From assembly GCF_001937195.1 (NCBI RefSeq), contig NZ_MSDO01000009.1:1-64000 (forward strand): a DNA stretch of 64,000 nucleotides, written 5' to 3'. Made by a program: the position numbers and the translations under genes. Numbering within the stretch: the stretch's first letter is position 1; each line of letters starts with the position of its first letter. The notes under the pieces were generated by a model that was not told the origin of the DNA, made no database searches, and saw only the letters and a program-made list of their open reading frames with translations. This document shows positions 1 to 8,374 of this stretch, in pieces. Origin of the DNA: Salinicola socius. Its GTDB lineage: Bacteria > Pseudomonadota > Gammaproteobacteria > Pseudomonadales > Halomonadaceae.

Positions 1-56
1 AGAGTACCTGACTACGAATCAGGGGGTCGGAGGTTCGAATCCTCCCGGGCGCACCA
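1..56 (+). tRNA. tRNA-Arg(ACG), 3' part, cut by window edge
   Basis: The window opens inside a tRNA. The anticodon stem CCTGA/TCAGG encloses the loop CTACGAA, so the anticodon is ACG (arginine, CGN codons). The T arm with GGTTCGAATCC follows, then the end of the acceptor stem, the discriminator A and an encoded CCA at 54-56. The 5' half lies to the left of the window. A rho-independent terminator follows directly. Confidence 0.93.
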
Positions 57-66
57 TCTTCTCGAG

Positions 67-105
67 AACCCCCGCACTCCTGTTACAAAGGGTGCGGGGG
101 TTTTT
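67..105 (+). terminator. Rho-independent terminator after tRNA-Arg
   Basis: The arms CCCCCGCA (69-76) and TGCGGGGG (93-100) form an 8-bp stem, extendable by AA/TT, followed by TTTTT. It ends the tRNA transcript just before the convergent dusC gene. Confidence 0.9.
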
Positions 106-114
106 GTTCATGGG

Positions 115-1224
115 TCATTCGATTGTGGTCGGGCGCAGGTGGCCCCACGACGGATCGTGCCCGGACTCATCGCTATCCAGACCGGCCAGAAAGGATGGCA
201 GGGCGGTTTCCCGTCGCAATGCCATGAAGCGCGTTGCCGCTTCTGCATCTCGGCCCCGCATGATGTTCAGCCACTGCTTCAGCAACGATACGATCACTTT
301 CTCCTGCATTCCCGCCTGCTGCTTGGCCTGTGCATAGCGCGTCAGCATTGCGCTGCGCGCCGACCACGGCGTCGGCGATAGACGTTCGCCGCCGGAATCC
401 TGCCAGTGACGGATGCGCCGAGCCAGCCACGGGTCGGCCAGCATGCCGCGGCCCAGCATGACATCGTGACAGCCCGAGAGCGTGCGCGCTTTCCAGTAAT
501 CCTCCAGCGACCAGATATCGCCGTTGGCCACCACCGGCACGCTGACGGCGCTGCGGATACGAGCGATCCATTCCCAGTGGGCGGGCGGGCGGTAGCCCTC
601 GCGCCGCGTTCGGGCATGGACCACCAGTTCCTCGGCACCGCCAGCTTCCGCCGCCTGTGCGCAGGCCAGGGCCAGCTGCTTGTCGTCGAAGCCGAGCCGC
701 AGCTTGGCGTTGACCGAAACCCCGAAGCGCCGTCCCGCATCTGCCACCGCCGTGACCACGGCATGAACACGCTCCGGCGTGCGCAGCAGTGAAGCGCCGC
801 CGTCGTGACGATTGACCGTCTTGGCCGGGCAACCGAAGTTGAGATCGAGACGTGTCGCACCCTGAGCGATCGCCTGCTCGGCATTGGCGGCCAGCGCCTG
901 CGGGTCGGAGCCGAGCAGTTGCAACGTGACCGGCGTGGACGACGGCGTGAGCGGCCCCGAACTGCCTGCCGTCGCCAGCTCCGGACAGTGGCGCAGGAAC
1001 ACTCGCGGTGGCAGCTTGGCGTCGACGACGCGCACGAATTCGGTGACGCACCAGTCAAGCGCGCCATCGTCGCTCAGCAGGGCGCGAGTGTCGGCATCGA
1101 TGACGCCCTCCATGGGCGCCAGGCCGATACGGCCCCTCTTGATCGAGGGTGCGCGAGAAAAAGGCACGTCGGGAGAGGCGGTGTCAGAAAAGGCGGTGTC
1201 AAAATAGGAGAAAGGCTGTGCCAT
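115..1224 (-). CDS. dusC: tRNA-dihydrouridine(16) synthase DusC
   Basis: FMN/NADPH-dependent reduction of uridine to dihydrouridine in the tRNA D-loop, position 16 for the DusC class. The 369-residue product has a TIM-barrel start (GLAPMEGVID, about residues 34-43) and the Dus signature LDLNFGCPAKTVNRHDGGA with catalytic Cys132. HARTRREGYRPPAHW and NGDIW are typical of DusC rather than DusA or DusB. It is longer than E. coli DusC (315 aa), mainly through a 30-residue N-terminal lead containing a short duplicated stretch (AFSDTAS). The start is supported by CCGGAGG six bases upstream. The gene converges on a tRNA gene, which I regard as coincidental. Confidence 0.9.
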   Translation of the reverse strand: MAQPFSYFDTAFSDTASPDVPFSRAPSIKRGRIGLAPMEGVIDADTRALLSDDGALDWCVTEFVRVVDAKLPPRVFLRHCPELATAGSSGPLTPSSTPVTLQLLGSDPQALAANAEQAIAQGATRLDLNFGCPAKTVNRHDGGASLLRTPERVHAVVTAVADAGRRFGVSVNAKLRLGFDDKQLALACAQAAEAGGAEELVVHARTRREGYRPPAHWEWIARIRSAVSVPVVANGDIWSLEDYWKARTLSGCHDVMLGRGMLADPWLARRIRHWQDSGGERLSPTPWSARSAMLTRYAQAKQQAGMQEKVIVSLLKQWLNIMRGRDAEAATRFMALRRETALPSFLAGLDSDESGHDPSWGHLRPTTIE

Positions 1225-1327
1225 ACGACCTCCGGAGAATCGGTCGCCACGCTAGCACACCTCTCGCCGAGGACGAATGAAAAGATGAGCGGCACCGTCG
1301 CCGGATTGCCGCTCGTCCTGTGATTCA

Positions 1328-2839
1328 TCAAGTGCTGGCGCGGACGCCAGCCCGTTGCTGAAGCAAGCGCCGGACCGTAAACACCACCGAGAGCACGGCA
1401 AGCAGCAGCAGCGCCGCCGAGATCGGGCGAGTGAAGAATAGCGTCCAGTCCTCGTCGGCCATCAGCGCACGGCGCAGGTTGGTTTCGGCGATCGGTCCCA
1501 GAATGACCCCGAGTACCAGCGGTGCCAGCGGGTAATCGAGCTTGGCCAACAGGTAGCCCACCAGGCCGACGCCGGTCAGAAGATAGAGATCGGTGACTCG
1601 ATTGTTGAGTGCCAGCGCGCCGACCGCGCAGCAGACCAGCACCACCGGGACGATGATCGACTTGGGGATTTCGGTGATCCGCAGGAACCAGCGCATGCTG
1701 ATCAGACAGAAGGCCAGCACCATGCCGGCGGCCACAAACATCGCCAGGAACATGCCGTAGACCAGATCGGCGTTGTCCATGATCAAGCGGGGACCGACGC
1801 TGACGCCCTGTACCATCAGCGCGGCCATCAGTACGGCGTCGACCGCGCTGCCGGGGATGCCCAGCGCGATCATCGGGATCAGCCCGCCGCCGGCCGTGGC
1901 CGAGTTGCCGGACTCCGACGCGACCACGCCGTCGGCGATACCGGTGCCGAAAAGCTCCGGCGTCTTCGACGCGCGTTTGGCCTGATCGTAGGCGATCAGG
2001 TTGGCGATGCTGCCGCCGGCGCCCGGTACCGCGCCGATGACCACGCCCAGCATCGACGAACGCAGCAGATTGCCGGGCCGGCCAAGCACCTCTCGCATTA
2101 CGGCGAACGGTCGAAAATGCATCTTCCCGCTCACCAGCGCCTGCCCCTGATGGAGTTCCGCAGGATTCTCGACTTCGCTGGCAAGCTGGCTGACCGCGAA
2201 GATACCGATCAGCACTACCAGGAATGGAATGCCGGCCGCCAGCACGTCGATACCGAAGGTGAAGCGGGGCACCCCCATCATTGGATCCTGTCCCACCGTC
2301 GCGATGAACAGTCCCAGCAGGCTCATCATCAGCCCCTTGAGAATCGACTTGCCGACCAGGCTTGCCACCACGGTGACGGCGAACAGGATGAGCGAGAAGT
2401 ACTCCCAGGGCCCGAGCTTGACGGCGATCATGGCCAGTGGCGGCGCGGCCACGATCAGCACCACGGCGCTGATCAGCGCACCGAAGAACGAGGCCCAGAT
2501 CCCCAGTGCCAGCGCTCGGCCCGGCTCGCCCTTGCGGGCCATGGGATAGGCATCGAAAGTGGTCGCTACCGCCGAAGGTGTACCGGGAATGCCCAGCAGC
2601 GCTGCGCTGATCAGCCCGCCGGACCCGCCCCCGACATAGACCGCAAGCATGGTCGCCACGCCTTGCAAGGGCGGCATGGTGAAGGTGACCGGCAGTGTCA
2701 GCACGATCGCCATGGTGATCGTGAATCCGGGAATGGCGGCGGCCACGACACCAGCCATGACCCCAATCATCATGCTGACGAGTGTCGCCAGCGAAAACAG
2801 TTGTTCGACGCTGCTGAGCAGTGCATCGGTCATTGGCAT
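1328..2839 (-). CDS. tctA: Tripartite tricarboxylate transporter large membrane subunit TctA
   Basis: Large membrane subunit of a TTT-family secondary transporter that works with a periplasmic binding protein (TctC) and a small membrane subunit (TctB). The 503-residue hydrophobic protein shows the family glycine motifs: AAIPGFTITMAIVL near residue 35, GGGSGGLISAALLGIPGTPSA near residue 72, and GAVPGAGGSIANLIAYDQAKR and SGNSATAGGGLIPMIALGIPGS further on. It is the last gene of the tctCBA set. The gap from tctB is 136 bases and is filled by a 14-bp tandem repeat ending about 38 bases before this start, so downstream translation probably depends on its own, weak, ribosome-binding site. The substrate cannot be read from the sequence. 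Confidence 0.93.
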   Translation of the reverse strand: MPMTDALLSSVEQLFSLATLVSMMIGVMAGVVAAAIPGFTITMAIVLTLPVTFTMPPLQGVATMLAVYVGGGSGGLISAALLGIPGTPSAVATTFDAYPMARKGEPGRALALGIWASFFGALISAVVLIVAAPPLAMIAVKLGPWEYFSLILFAVTVVASLVGKSILKGLMMSLLGLFIATVGQDPMMGVPRFTFGIDVLAAGIPFLVVLIGIFAVSQLASEVENPAELHQGQALVSGKMHFRPFAVMREVLGRPGNLLRSSMLGVVIGAVPGAGGSIANLIAYDQAKRASKTPELFGTGIADGVVASESGNSATAGGGLIPMIALGIPGSAVDAVLMAALMVQGVSVGPRLIMDNADLVYGMFLAMFVAAGMVLAFCLISMRWFLRITEIPKSIIVPVVLVCCAVGALALNNRVTDLYLLTGVGLVGYLLAKLDYPLAPLVLGVILGPIAETNLRRALMADEDWTLFFTRPISAALLLLAVLSVVFTVRRLLQQRAGVRAST

Positions 2840-2876
2840 GGGAAATTCTCTCGTCCCGTTGGTCTTGTTTGAGTGG

Positions 2877-2960
2877 GCTATCAGTCCAGGGCTATCCGTT
2901 CAGGGCTATCCGTTCAGGACTATCCGTTCAGGACTATCCGTTCAGGACTATCCGTTCAGG
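2877..2960. repeat. 14-bp tandem repeat between tctB and tctA
   Basis: Five units of GCTATCCGTTCAGG or ACTATCCGTTCAGG run head to tail from 2891 to 2960. A sixth unit at 2877-2890 has two mismatches. A degraded seventh may start at 2961. The array fills the tctB-tctA junction, so it is transcribed into the 5' leader of tctA. It has no dyad symmetry and no coding sense. Confidence 0.9.
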
Positions 2961-2975
2961 GCTTACGGTCTCCAG

Positions 2976-3509
2976 CTACCAGAGGTGCCCCCGGGGTAGT
3001 GAAATCAGGAACACGTGGCTGAACAGCACGTAGAGTCCTAGGCCGAAGACCGCGGCGATCACGCCAGCAATCAGCAGTCGTCTTCCGCGTCGGGCGCCCA
3101 GAATGACTTGCACCGCCAACAGGAACAGCAGTGATGCCAACGCGAAGCCGATCCACGGCATCAGCAGGGCGTAGAGCGAGAATACCGCCAGCGTGGCAAA
3201 GGCCATGCGGCGCTGGATGAACCAGTGGGTGGCTCCCACGCCCGCCTCACGATCGGTGCGGCGCAGCGCTGCCACCGACTGCACCATGATCGCCAGATTG
3301 AAGGTGATCAACGCGCCCAGAATCAGCCGGGGAAAGGAGCCGGCACCCAGCGGTTCCCACATCGACGAGGGCAGGTCGCCGGCCTGCAGGAACAGACCCA
3401 CGAACAGCGCCGCCAGGCCGGCATTGAAGATGATGTTGGCGAGCGCCTTGCCGCGCTCGCTGTCAGTCTCCCGCTCGACGCGGGAGACCGTGTTGGTGGC
3501 ATCGTTCAT
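2976..3509 (-). CDS. tctB: Tripartite tricarboxylate transporter small membrane subunit TctB
   Basis: The 177-residue protein has four predicted membrane helices, at about residues 24-42, 62-82, 106-125 and 150-170. LGAGSFPRLILGALI is the usual TctB segment. It pairs with TctA in the membrane. Its start overlaps the tctC stop by four bases (ATGA type), which implies translational coupling with the binding protein gene upstream. The sequence alone would be weak evidence; the position between tctC and tctA settles the call. Confidence 0.88.
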   Translation of the reverse strand: MNDATNTVSRVERETDSERGKALANIIFNAGLAALFVGLFLQAGDLPSSMWEPLGAGSFPRLILGALITFNLAIMVQSVAALRRTDREAGVGATHWFIQRRMAFATLAVFSLYALLMPWIGFALASLLFLLAVQVILGARRGRRLLIAGVIAAVFGLGLYVLFSHVFLISLPRGHLW

Positions 3510-4519
3510 CGCGCCAGCTTGCCGGAAAGGCGCTTGATGGTTGCATCGACATCAGCAAGGTAGTCGGCGTAAGCCTGCGGCCCCATGAACTCGACTTCGG
3601 CGCCAGCCTTGTTGACCCGAGAGATGAACTCCGGATTCTGGGACATGGTTTCGAAACCCTTTGCCAAGGTTTCCACCTTGGCCTGATCGATTCCCTTGGG
3701 TGCGACGATGCCGCGGTTGATGCTCAGGTTGAGATTGTCGTAACCGAGCTCCTTGAAGGTAGGTACGTCGGGTGTCTGCTTGAGACGCTCCTTGCTGCCG
3801 ACGGCGAGAAAGCGCAGGTCGCCGTTCTTGACGAACTCCAGGCTCGAGGAGATATCGCCGATCGAGGCGTCGATGTGACCTCCCACCAGCGAACGAATGC
3901 GTGCGCCGGTTCCCTCGAAACCGACGTATCGGAACTGGGCGCCGATAGCGTCTTCGATCATCGCTGCATGGACATGGGGAATGCCGCCGAGGGTGGCGCC
4001 GACACGAATCTCGCCAGGATTGGCCTTGGCGTACTCGGCGAACTCCTCGAATGTCTTCCAGTCACTGTCGGCATTGACCACCAGGTATTGCGGTGAGGAG
4101 GCCAGCGAGGCGATCGGCTGGAAATCATCCCAGTTGAGCTGGGTCAGGCCGGTGGCGTTGGAGGCCATCAGCCCCTCGTGGATCTGACCCACGGTGTAGC
4201 CGTCGGGATCTTTCTGCGCGAGCTCCTTGAGGCCGATGGTCCCGCTGACGCCGGGCATGTTGATCACCGGCATCGGCTGGCCAAGGGTTTCCTGGGCGGC
4301 GTTGGAAATGATGCGCATCAGGGCATCGCTGCCACCGCCCGGCGACCACGGCACGATGAATTCGATGGCGTGATCGGGGTAGTCGTCGGCTTGTACCGAC
4401 TGACTGGTCGCCAGAGCGGCGGCGCCGAGCCCGACGGTCAGTGAAGCGATCGCCGCGCTGGAGGCGAGCGCTCGGCCCAGCTTTCCATGGGCGGCATGGT
4501 GGAGTACGTCGTAGAACAT
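3506..4519 (-). CDS. tctC: Tripartite tricarboxylate transporter substrate-binding protein TctC (Bug family)
   Basis: The 337-residue periplasmic solute receptor has a long signal peptide (about residues 1-45, cut before the DDYPDHAIEF region). The mature protein has the Bug/TctC pattern: IEFIVPWSPGGGSDALMRI, then a conserved glycine-rich ligand loop, VGATLGGIPHVHAAM, and FEGTGARIRSLVGGHIDASIGD. These proteins bind carboxylates such as citrate, glutamate, tartrate or terephthalate, and the ligand here is not determined. The gene lies 123 bases after a CHR-type transporter gene on the same strand. That gap contains a 16-base-period duplication. Confidence 0.92.
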   Translation of the reverse strand: MFYDVLHHAAHGKLGRALASSAAIASLTVGLGAAALATSQSVQADDYPDHAIEFIVPWSPGGGSDALMRIISNAAQETLGQPMPVINMPGVSGTIGLKELAQKDPDGYTVGQIHEGLMASNATGLTQLNWDDFQPIASLASSPQYLVVNADSDWKTFEEFAEYAKANPGEIRVGATLGGIPHVHAAMIEDAIGAQFRYVGFEGTGARIRSLVGGHIDASIGDISSSLEFVKNGDLRFLAVGSKERLKQTPDVPTFKELGYDNLNLSINRGIVAPKGIDQAKVETLAKGFETMSQNPEFISRVNKAGAEVEFMGPQAYADYLADVDATIKRLSGKLAR

Positions 4520-4585
4520 GAGTTGTCCTTATTGATTTGTTGGTTTGACGTCGTGTCGTCTTGCTTCGAATCGTTGTCTGTCTTC

Positions 4586-4615
4586 GAGGTGCTGCTTTTT
4601 TGAGGTGCTGCTTTT
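4586..4615. repeat. Two-copy direct repeat 5' of tctC
   Basis: GAGGTGCTGCTTTT occurs at 4586-4599 and again at 4602-4615, a period of 16 bases. It is 67 bases 5' of the tctC start codon in the leader between the CHR gene and tctC. It is the shortest example of the pre-start tandem repeats seen elsewhere in the window. Confidence 0.75.
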
Positions 4616-4642
4616 CTTCGGCTCGGGCGGTTTTCCCACCGC

Positions 4643-5173
4643 TTATCCGAGCAGAAATCCGCCATAGACCAGGCCAAGAAGCACGGCCCATACCGGATGA
4701 AGCTTGAGTCGCCACAGCATGACGCAGGCGATCGCGGCGATGATCGCAGTGTGAATCCAGCCGGCGTCGCCGACCCCTTCGCTCAGAAACGACCAGGTGA
4801 GATAGCCCATCAGCACCATGATCACCGGTCTCACCCACTGGCTCATCGACTTGACCTTGATCGAATCCCGGTAGCGATACAGGGTTCCCAGTGCTACCAG
4901 CATCAGGATCAGCGAAGGGGCGACGGTGGCAAAGGTTGCCACCAGACCGCCGCCGATCCCGGCCACGTCGTAGCCGATGTAGCCGGCCATCTTGGTGGCG
5001 ATGGGGCTGGGCAGCGTGTTGCCCAGCGCCAGGGTCTCGGCGAACTGCTGTGAAGTCATCCAGCCATAGCGGCCGACCACTTCGTTCTCGACCAGCGGAA
5101 TGATCGCAGGGCCGCCGCCGTAGCCGATGATGTTGGGAATGAAAAAGGCGAGGAACAGATCCCAGTAGATCAT
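4643..5173 (-). CDS. CHR-family (chromate-type) transporter, short chain, second of a pair
   Basis: The 176-residue single CHR-domain membrane protein has the motif FFIPNIIGYGGGPAIIPLVENEVVGRYGWMT near the N-terminus and ALGNTLPSPIATKMAGYIGYDVAG around residue 50. Short-chain CHR proteins are encoded as adjacent pairs that form the equivalent of one long ChrA. This one overlaps the first by four bases, and both are oriented the same way. It lies downstream of gamma-glutamyltransferase and upstream of tctCBA, not near a chrB regulator, so chromate efflux is only the family label. The physiological anion may be something else. Confidence 0.85.
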   Translation of the reverse strand: MIYWDLFLAFFIPNIIGYGGGPAIIPLVENEVVGRYGWMTSQQFAETLALGNTLPSPIATKMAGYIGYDVAGIGGGLVATFATVAPSLILMLVALGTLYRYRDSIKVKSMSQWVRPVIMVLMGYLTWSFLSEGVGDAGWIHTAIIAAIACVMLWRLKLHPVWAVLLGLVYGGFLLG

Positions 5174-5748
5174 GACTCGGTCTCCCCGCTACGCTCGCGC
5201 CGCCGGTCCGGGCGCAGCAGCGCCGCCACCAGAATTGCCGCGATCACCAGCCCCGGGTGGATATCCAGCCCGTAGATCAGGCCACCGGCGATCGCTCCCA
5301 TGATCAGGGTCACGATCCAGCCCAGCACGGCGCGTGATTTTTGAAAGAAGTCCCAGGTCAGTTGGGCCATCATCACCATCACCACCGGGACGACGCCCTC
5401 GCTCATGCCCTGAATCCAGCGCTGATCGCGGTAGCGGGTGAACAGTCCCAACAGCACGACCATTGCCACGATGCAGGGCACGATCACCGCCAGGACGGCG
5501 TTGATGCAGCCCAGCACGCCGCCGACTCGATAACCGATGGTGCCGGCCATCTTGGTCGCGATGGGCCCGGGCAGGGTATTGCCGATGGCCAGCACGTCGC
5601 CGAATTCTTCATCGTTCATCCACTGGTAGCGCGTGACCGCCTCGGCACGAACCAGCGGAATCATCGACGGGCCACCGCCGAATCCCAGCAGGCCGATGCG
5701 CAGGAACGCCACGAACAGGCGTCGCTGAGTCGTCAAGGATGAGGGCAT
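5170..5748 (-). CDS. CHR-family (chromate-type) transporter, short chain, first of a pair
   Basis: The 192-residue membrane protein has the CHR signature FLRIGLLGFGGGPSMIPLVRAEAV at about residues 14-32 and AIGNTLPGPIATKMAGTIGYRVGG at 51-73. It starts three bases after the gamma-glutamyltransferase stop and overlaps the next CHR gene by four bases, so the three are almost certainly translated from one mRNA. The paired topology is usual for short-chain CHR proteins. The substrate is unproven, as for its partner. Confidence 0.86.
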   Translation of the reverse strand: MPSSLTTQRRLFVAFLRIGLLGFGGGPSMIPLVRAEAVTRYQWMNDEEFGDVLAIGNTLPGPIATKMAGTIGYRVGGVLGCINAVLAVIVPCIVAMVVLLGLFTRYRDQRWIQGMSEGVVPVVMVMMAQLTWDFFQKSRAVLGWIVTLIMGAIAGGLIYGLDIHPGLVIAAILVAALLRPDRRRERSGETES

Positions 5749-5751
5749 GGC

Positions 5752-7383
5752 TCAGAGCACCGCGATGCTGGAGTCGGTACGCGGCTCGGTGCCGCCGCAG
5801 TAGATCCCGCTTTCAGGATCGCGCAGAATGATCTGGCCGCGGCCGTAGGCGGTGCTGTCGACGGCCATCGTCATCTGATGACCGCGTACCGCCATCTCGC
5901 GAATCACATGCATCGGATAGCCCGGCTCGATACCGATCTGGCGTCCGCCCATCCACTGCCAGCGCGGTGCGTCCAGCGCTGCCTGCGGGTTGAGGCCGAA
6001 GTCGACCAGATTCATCACCACCTGCATGTGACCCTGCGGTTGCATGAAACCGCCCATCACGCCAAACGGGCCGAGCGCGGTGTCGCCGCGGGTCAGGAAG
6101 CCGGGAATGATGGTGTGAAAGGTGCGTTTGCCGGGCGCCAGCACGTTGACGTGACCGGCATCGAGGCTGAAACCGTGACCGCGATTCTGCAGCGAGATGC
6201 CGGTATCCGGCACTACCACGCCGGAACCGAAACCGTGATAGTTGCTCTGGATATAGGAGACCATGTTGCCGTCGCTGTCGGCGGTAGCCAGATAGACGGT
6301 GCCGCCGGCTTGCGGCTGGCCGGGCTCGGGATCGATGGCGCGCTCGCCGATCAGACGGCGACGGACGTCGGCGTACTCGTCGCTCAGGAGCGAGGCGACG
6401 CTGGTGCGCATGTGCTCGGCCTGAGTGATGTGATGATGGCCATCGGTGTAGGCGAGTTTCATCGCCTCCAGCTGACGATGCAGCAGTTGCGGATCGTCGC
6501 GCACGGTGACATCGAATCCTTCCATCATGCGCAGCGCCATCAATGCCACCATGCCTTGTCCGTTGGGCGGAATTTCCCAGACGTCATAGCCGCGGTAGTT
6601 GACCGAGATCGGATCGACCCACTCGGGCCGATAGTTCGCCAGGTCCTCGGCTCGCAGGTAGCCGCCCGTCGCTCGCGAAAAGGCGTCGATCTTTTGCGCC
6701 AGCTCGCCACGATAGAAGCTCTCGCAGCGGCTCTCGGCCAGCGCCTCGAGGGTTCTGGCCTGGGCCTCGTTGCGGTGGAGTTCAACGGGCTGGGGCGCGT
6801 GACCATTCGGCGTGAAGGCCTCCAGCCACGTCGCGATGGCGGGATCATCCGCCTTGGCACGAAATTCGACCTCGGCGCGCTGCCATAGCAGGCTGATCAC
6901 CGGAGAGACAGGGAAGCCTTCCCGGGCGATGCGGATCGCCGGCGCCAGCAGGGTGGCGAAGTCCAGCTTGCCATACTGCCTGGAGAGCTCGGCCCAGGCG
7001 GCGGGAATGCCGGGGACGGTGACCGGCGTCCAGCCGTGCAGGGGCATCTCATCGTGACCGGCGGCCTTGACCGCCTCGGGCGTCAGCCGCGCCGGCGCAT
7101 GGCCACTGGCGTTGAGGCCATGGAGCTTGCCGCCACCGTCGTGGCCCTCGGCCAGCCACACCAGCGCAAAGGCATCGCCGCCGATGCCGTTGCCGCTAGG
7201 CTCGACCACGGTCAACACCGCTGCCGTCGCGATGGCGGCATCGATCGCGTTGCCGCCCTGGGCCAGCATATCGCGTCCGGCCTGGCTGGCCTGTGGCTGT
7301 GACGCCGCAACCATGCCCCGGCTGGCATAGGTGGCACTACGGCGAGACGGAAAGGGGTTGTTGTGATCGAAAGCGAGTGACAT
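5752..7383 (-). CDS. Gamma-glutamyltransferase family protein (Ntn hydrolase)
   Basis: Two-subunit enzyme made by autocleavage, which transfers or hydrolyses gamma-glutamyl groups of glutathione-like or acylated amino compounds. I choose the ATG at 7383 (543 aa). The frame stays open to 7479, but that lead has no family similarity. The N-terminal part has GNAIDAAIATAAVLTVVEPSGNGIGGDAF. The small subunit starts at the expected threonine of GGTVYLATADSDGNMVS, Thr362 counted from 7383, followed by NYHGFGSGVVVPDTGISLQNRG. No signal peptide is evident, unlike periplasmic E. coli Ggt, so a cytoplasmic acylase or hydrolase role is possible. It is first in a run with the CHR pair and tctCBA. Confidence 0.88.
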   Translation of the reverse strand: MSLAFDHNNPFPSRRSATYASRGMVAASQPQASQAGRDMLAQGGNAIDAAIATAAVLTVVEPSGNGIGGDAFALVWLAEGHDGGGKLHGLNASGHAPARLTPEAVKAAGHDEMPLHGWTPVTVPGIPAAWAELSRQYGKLDFATLLAPAIRIAREGFPVSPVISLLWQRAEVEFRAKADDPAIATWLEAFTPNGHAPQPVELHRNEAQARTLEALAESRCESFYRGELAQKIDAFSRATGGYLRAEDLANYRPEWVDPISVNYRGYDVWEIPPNGQGMVALMALRMMEGFDVTVRDDPQLLHRQLEAMKLAYTDGHHHITQAEHMRTSVASLLSDEYADVRRRLIGERAIDPEPGQPQAGGTVYLATADSDGNMVSYIQSNYHGFGSGVVVPDTGISLQNRGHGFSLDAGHVNVLAPGKRTFHTIIPGFLTRGDTALGPFGVMGGFMQPQGHMQVVMNLVDFGLNPQAALDAPRWQWMGGRQIGIEPGYPMHVIREMAVRGHQMTMAVDSTAYGRGQIILRDPESGIYCGGTEPRTDSSIAVL

Positions 7384-7494
7384 GGCATTTCTCGATTTAT
7401 TGTGAGCCGATTGACCGTGAGACGGTTCGCTGAAGCCGGCCGCCCCGAGATCGAAAGGTCTTACGGTAAACTGATGCAAATCGTTTATGATATA

Positions 7495-7508
7495 AAAAAT
7501 CGATTTTT
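7495..7508. promoter_or_regulatory. Palindrome AAAAATCGATTTTT in divergent promoter region
   Basis: A perfect 14-base palindrome lies in an AT-rich patch (about 7478-7510) between the divergently read gamma-glutamyltransferase and GntR-type regulator genes. A looser dyad, ATCGTTTATGAT, lies just upstream at about 7480-7491. Position and symmetry fit an operator for the neighbouring regulator, but no family consensus proves it. Confidence 0.45.
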
Positions 7509-7609
7509 ACTATGGCGTCGTACTCTCGTGCAGGTCAAGTCCCTTGTCGGCATCATGGGCGACGTCGACAAATCAGTGAGTTCTCGTCATCGAAAGAAGG
7601 TCAGTCTCT

Positions 7610-8335
7610 ATGGGAGCCGAAGTGCCCACCGGCAGCCTGTCGGCCAGCCAGCTGTACGCAGCACTGAAACGCGATCTGATCGGCGGTCGTTTTGCCACCG
7701 GACAGAAGCTCGCCATTACCGCACTCAAGCAGCATTATCGTGTCGGGCTGAGCCCGTTGCGCGAAGCGCTGAATCGACTGGCGGCCTATGGCCTGCTGGA
7801 GCAGGAGAGCCAGCGGGGCTTTCGGGTTCCCGCGCTGAAACGTACCGAGCTGGACGACATCGCCGATTTAAGGCAGCGCTTCGAGGGGCAGGCGCTGGAG
7901 CAGGCGCTCGAAGCCGGTGGCGACGAATGGGAGGCCGGCCTGCTGGCGGCGTTCCACCGGCTCAAGCGGGCGGATGAAGTCTCCGGGCAGCTCGATCACT
8001 GGGAACAGATGCACCTGCAGTTCCATCGTCATCTGCTGGAGCCCTGCGGCTCACCCTGGCTGCTGCGCTTCATCGAACAGCTTCATGATCAGTTCGACCG
8101 CTACCGCCGCATGGCGCCGGCCAACGACGCGGTACGGACGATGCTCAATGATCAGCATGGCCAACTGGTCGACCTGGCGATGGCACGCGATATCGCCGCC
8201 GCCAGAGGTTTGCTCGAAGAGCACATACGGCTCTCCTACGAAGTGGCTCAGGGCGCCTGCCAGGAGAATCGGAGGAGCGGAGGTAGCAACGAGGGGGAGA
8301 GCGAGAGAGAAGGCGGAAGCGTGCCGGGAGCGTAA
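7610..8335 (+). CDS. GntR family transcriptional regulator, FCD (FadR/VanR) subfamily
   Basis: The 241-residue regulator has an N-terminal winged helix (about residues 11-76: YAALKRDLIGGRF...LAITALKQHYRVGLSPLREALNRLAAYGLLEQE, then RGFRVP). An all-helical FCD ligand domain follows (about 85-220), with the metal/ligand histidines in FHRHLLEPCG and LEEHIRLSY. GAAGGT supports the start. It is divergent from the gamma-glutamyltransferase/CHR/tct set and is its likely ligand-responsive repressor or activator. The last 20 residues are a low-complexity Gly/Ser/Glu tail. Confidence 0.9.
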   Translation: MGAEVPTGSLSASQLYAALKRDLIGGRFATGQKLAITALKQHYRVGLSPLREALNRLAAYGLLEQESQRGFRVPALKRTELDDIADLRQRFEGQALEQALEAGGDEWEAGLLAAFHRLKRADEVSGQLDHWEQMHLQFHRHLLEPCGSPWLLRFIEQLHDQFDRYRRMAPANDAVRTMLNDQHGQLVDLAMARDIAAARGLLEEHIRLSYEVAQGACQENRRSGGSNEGESEREGGSVPGA

Positions 8336-8374
8336 CGACGCCGCGGTTCGATCACACGGCGCGAGCGAGCCCGA

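Noticed and set aside
4643-5748. Chromate-resistance operon
   Set aside because: The CHR pair is family-typical but lies inside a transferase/TTT context with no chrB or chrF, so chromate efflux is not supported as the role.
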